Part shown: in pieces, positions 61,851-64,000 of the stretch
How positions within the stretch are numbered: the first letter of the stretch is position 1
Layout: every line of letters begins with the position of its first letter
Assembly: GCA_023667345.1 (NCBI GenBank)
Contig: JAMPAF010000002.1
Span: 93,151-157,150, forward strand
Direction: 5' to 3'
Length of the DNA: 64,000 nucleotides
Origin: Clostridiales bacterium
Lineage (GTDB): Bacteria > Bacillota > Clostridia > Christensenellales > Borkfalkiaceae
Position numbers and translations under genes: made by a program
The notes under the pieces: model-generated
What the model saw: the letters and a program-made list of their open reading frames with translations, nothing else
Databases searched by the model: none
What the model was told of the DNA's origin: nothing

Positions 61851-62879
61851 TTATTTGCCGCTTTCGATTAACGCCGCATAAGCTTTCGCCATATCAGCCC
61901 TTAACGCGTCAATATTCAATTTGTAATGCTTAAATTGCCATAAGGCTTGTACGGCTTTAACCATTTCGCCGTAAATAAGTTGCATTTGCTCTTTTCTTCC
62001 TACGCTTTCGAAAACGGTTTTATTTATCGGAATTTCGACGATGGCTTCGTTAAAGACCTTGCTTGAACGGACTTTGATTTCCGCAGACTGCTTTTCGCAC
62101 GCATAAAGCGTAAAAAAAACGTTACTCCACTCGCCGTATGTATTATCCCTACCGGAAATTCCATCGAAATATTTGTTATACTCCGTCAGCAATTTGCGGA
62201 TATCTTCCGTCGTAACGCCGCACCCGCCGTCTTTGTTTCGGTTCACCCCGAAACAAAGCGTATTTATTCCGATTACAACTTTTCTTCCGTACTTTCCAAT
62301 ACTGCCTTTGCACAGCTTTTTAACGCAGTAGGGCAAAAGTTCGTGTTCCTTTTCCAAAATACGCGCCTGCAAGCTTTCGGGCGTGTCGTCGTCCTTTACC
62401 TCTACCGCCGTCTGGGCGATAATCGCGCCGCCGTCGGGAATTTCGTTTACGAAATGCACCGTACAACCCGAAACCTTCGCGCCGTATTCCAAAACGGCTT
62501 TATGCACGTTCAGCCCGTACATACCCGCGCCGCAAAAGGCAGGAATAAGCGAGGGGTGAATGTTTATAATTCTGTCCTCGAACGCCTTTATAAAGCTTTC
62601 GGGTATGATTTTAAGCCAGCCCGCAAGCACTATATAGTCGACACGGTTCATATTCAAAAGGCGGGTAAGTTCGGCGTACAGCTTTTGCAAATCGGGATAG
62701 TCCTTTTTGGCAAAAACCGCCGTCTTAATGCCGTGCCTTTGCGCCCTTTCTATCGCGCCTATGCCCTCTTTCGAGGCGATTAAATATGCTATTTCGCAGA
62801 ATTTATCTTTTTCGTTTGCGTCGATAACCGACTGAAAGTCCGTGCCGCCGCCGCTTGCAAATACCGCTATGCGCTTCAA
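61851..62879 (-). CDS. purN: GAR formyltransferase PurN with C-terminal extension
   Basis: Formylates GAR using 10-formyltetrahydrofolate. Residues 1-204 are a full Pur[14 protein letters not shown], the catalytic N106 and H108 in [12 protein letters not shown]149 in PDGG. Residues 205-342 form an extra 138-residue domain I do not recognise, mostly helical with one strand pair ([11 protein letters not shown] at its start, SEVRS-type charged region, [18 protein letters not shown], then a long helix to the end). The frame is continuous and the stop is normal, so it is a genuine extension. It overlaps purM by 4 bases. Confidence 0.92.
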   Translation of the reverse strand: MKRIAVFASGGGTDFQSVIDANEKDKFCEIAYLIASKEGIGAIERAQRHGIKTAVFAKKDYPDLQKLYAELTRLLNMNRVDYIVLAGWLKIIPESFIKAFEDRIINIHPSLIPAFCGAGMYGLNVHKAVLEYGAKVSGCTVHFVNEIPDGGAIIAQTAVEVKDDDTPESLQARILEKEHELLPYCVKKLCKGSIGKYGRKVVIGINTLCFGVNRNKDGGCGVTTEDIRKLLTEYNKYFDGISGRDNTYGEWSNVFFTLYACEKQSAEIKVRSSKVFNEAIVEIPINKTVFESVGRKEQMQLIYGEMVKAVQALWQFKHYKLNIDALRADMAKAYAALIESGK

Positions 62880-63895
62880 AGTAACGTTACCCCGCTGCCC
62901 TTTACGGTTTTGCCTATCACCACGCAGCTTTCGCCCGTGCTTTCAAGCTGTTTGACTGTGGCTTCAACATCCTTTTCGTCGACGCATACTACCATGCCTA
63001 TACCCATATTGAAGGTATTGTAAATCTGCTTGTCGGTAATGCCCGCCTTTTTCTGCATTATTTTGAAGAGCGCGGGCACCTCGTACGACTTTGTGTCAAT
63101 TTCGCACCCTACGCCCTCGGGAAAAATGCGGGGGATATTTTCGATAAAGCCGCCGCCCGTGATATGCGCTATGCCCTTTACCTCTACCTTTTCTATAAGC
63201 GCGAGGATGGATTTTACGTAAATTTTGGTGGGCGTTAAGAGGACGTCCAAAATCTTGCCGCCCAACCTTTCGTCGTATTTTTCAAGCTCCGTCTTGTCCT
63301 CGCCCCAAAGCTTTCTTACAAGCGAATAGCCGTTGGAATGCACGCCGCTCGACTTAATGCCGACGAGCACGTCGCCGGGCTTTATATTCTTGCCGTTTAT
63401 GACCTTTTTCTTGTCGACTACGCCCACCGCAAAGCCCGCGATGTCGTACTCGCCCGCCGAGTAAAAGCCGGGCATTTCGGCGGTTTCGCCGCCTATCAAC
63501 GCACAGCCGCTCTGGCGGCAACCCTCCGCCACACCCGAGACAATCGTTGCGACCGTTTCGGGAGAGAGAGCGCCCGTTGCGAAATAATCGAGGAAGAAAA
63601 GCGGTTTTGCGCCCTGACAAACTATGTCGTTTACGCACATTGCAACCGCGTCGATACCTATCGTATCGTGCTTGTCCGCAACGAACGCGTATTTTAATTT
63701 GGTGCCTACGCCGTCGGTGCCCGCAACCAAAACGGGCTCTTCCATTCCCTTAGGCATAGAAAAGAAACCGCCGAACGAGCCTATATCGCCGAGTACGCCG
63801 TCGGTGTAGGTTGATTTTACGTGCTCGCGCATAAGTTTAACCGCCTGATAGCCGCGCTCTACGTCTACGCCGCTGTCCTTGTAAGAAATAGCCAT
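62876..63895 (-). CDS. purM: Phosphoribosylformylglycinamidine cyclo-ligase
   Basis: Makes AIR from FGAM and ATP. The 339 residues have GTDGVGTKLKYAF near 60, DIVCQGAKPLFFLDY, GGETAEMPG and HITGGGFIENIPR. AAGGAG lies 6 bases before the ATG. It is first in the purM-purN-purH unit. Upstream is a leader like that of purD. Confidence 0.97.
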   Translation of the reverse strand: MAISYKDSGVDVERGYQAVKLMREHVKSTYTDGVLGDIGSFGGFFSMPKGMEEPVLVAGTDGVGTKLKYAFVADKHDTIGIDAVAMCVNDIVCQGAKPLFFLDYFATGALSPETVATIVSGVAEGCRQSGCALIGGETAEMPGFYSAGEYDIAGFAVGVVDKKKVINGKNIKPGDVLVGIKSSGVHSNGYSLVRKLWGEDKTELEKYDERLGGKILDVLLTPTKIYVKSILALIEKVEVKGIAHITGGGFIENIPRIFPEGVGCEIDTKSYEVPALFKIMQKKAGITDKQIYNTFNMGIGMVVCVDEKDVEATVKQLESTGESCVVIGKTVKGSGVTLL

Positions 63896-63908
63896 GTTTT
63901 ACTCCTTC

Positions 63909-63990
63909 TCGCAAAAATCTTCCGCTTGGGGCGCGAAATATTTTCTGCGAATTTGAAAGGCGCTGCCTTTCTGCCCGCGATAGTTAGGTG
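63909..63990 (-). promoter_or_regulatory. Structured leader of purM
   Basis: Sense order: GAGGGCAC near 63990, hairpin AAAGGC-AGC-GCCTTT (63956-63970), then an imperfect hairpin with arms 63933-63950 and 63909-63925, directly followed by the ribosome site. It matches the purD leader in plan; the region continues beyond the window edge. Confidence 0.6.
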
Positions 63991-64000
63991 CCCTCGTGAT

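Overview
The window is a dense, low-mobility piece of a bacterial chromosome. It looks like an uncultured Clostridia-type Firmicute (Bacillota). Evidence: the ftsK-rimO-pgsA order, the ispG-(polC)-rimP-nusA-ylxR-ylxQ-infB-rbfA-nrnA-truB-ribF order, a one-chain clostridial-type PurL, consensus sigma-A promoters with 17-base spacers, strong GGAGG ribosome sites with frequent GTG/TTG starts, and a DAP-type MurE (DNPR motif). Genus cannot be fixed from sequence reading alone.

Layout. 1-6353 (minus): pgsA (cut by the window edge), rimO, ftsK, then a monocistronic ilvC. 6523-7686 (plus): a DUF815 AAA ATPase. 7683-23528 (minus): murC, ftsZ, a divergent ftsA, ftsQ, murA, ftsW, murD, mraY, murE, ftsI, an ftsL-like gene, rsmH, mraZ and murI. 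This is a division and cell-wall cluster without murF or murG, split by internal terminators and a new promoter before ftsA-ftsZ. 23665-29375 (plus): rpsT, then a cupin regulator with potABCD for polyamine uptake. 29419-31115 (minus): a membrane protein and a lipase-like hydrolase. 31410-32928 (plus): a damaged and an intact tRNA-Gly(CCC), and a two-domain ferritin-like protein. 32973-39268 (minus): an LRR surface protein, DUF5662, an MBL hydrolase, dtd, efp, an M24 peptidase and an endonuclease-IV-like protein. 39265-51164 (minus): the translation and RNA cluster from ribF up to ispG and nrdR. 51165-54990: repeat-rich flanks around a large surface lipoprotein. 54991-63895 (minus): purM-purN-purH and purD-purL.

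How the genes work together. MurI, MurA, MurC, MurD and MurE build the UDP-MurNAc-peptide, MraY moves it to lipid carrier, and FtsW/FtsI polymerise and cross-link it under FtsZ, FtsA, FtsQ and FtsL. RimP, NusA, RnpM (YlxR), YlxQ, IF-2, RbfA, TruB, EF-P and DTD serve ribosome maturation, transcription antitermination and translation quality. PurM, N, H, D and L cover five enzymes of IMP synthesis; purF, purE, purC and purB are not here.

Most unusual points: (1) the polC position holds only the PolC amino-terminal region, OB fold and exonuclease, with PHP and polymerase gone; (2) RibF carries a tail of about 300 acidic residues without any Lys or Arg; (3) FtsA has degenerate nucleotide motifs and no C-terminal membrane helix, and its promoter overlaps a perfect 22-bp palindrome; (4) a structured composite repeat precedes purD and purM, with a third copy in the repeat-rich region; (5) PurN has a C-terminal extension of about 138 residues that I do not recognise; (6) a tRNA-Gly copy is interrupted in its T arm. 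No transposase, integrase, phage gene or CRISPR array was seen.
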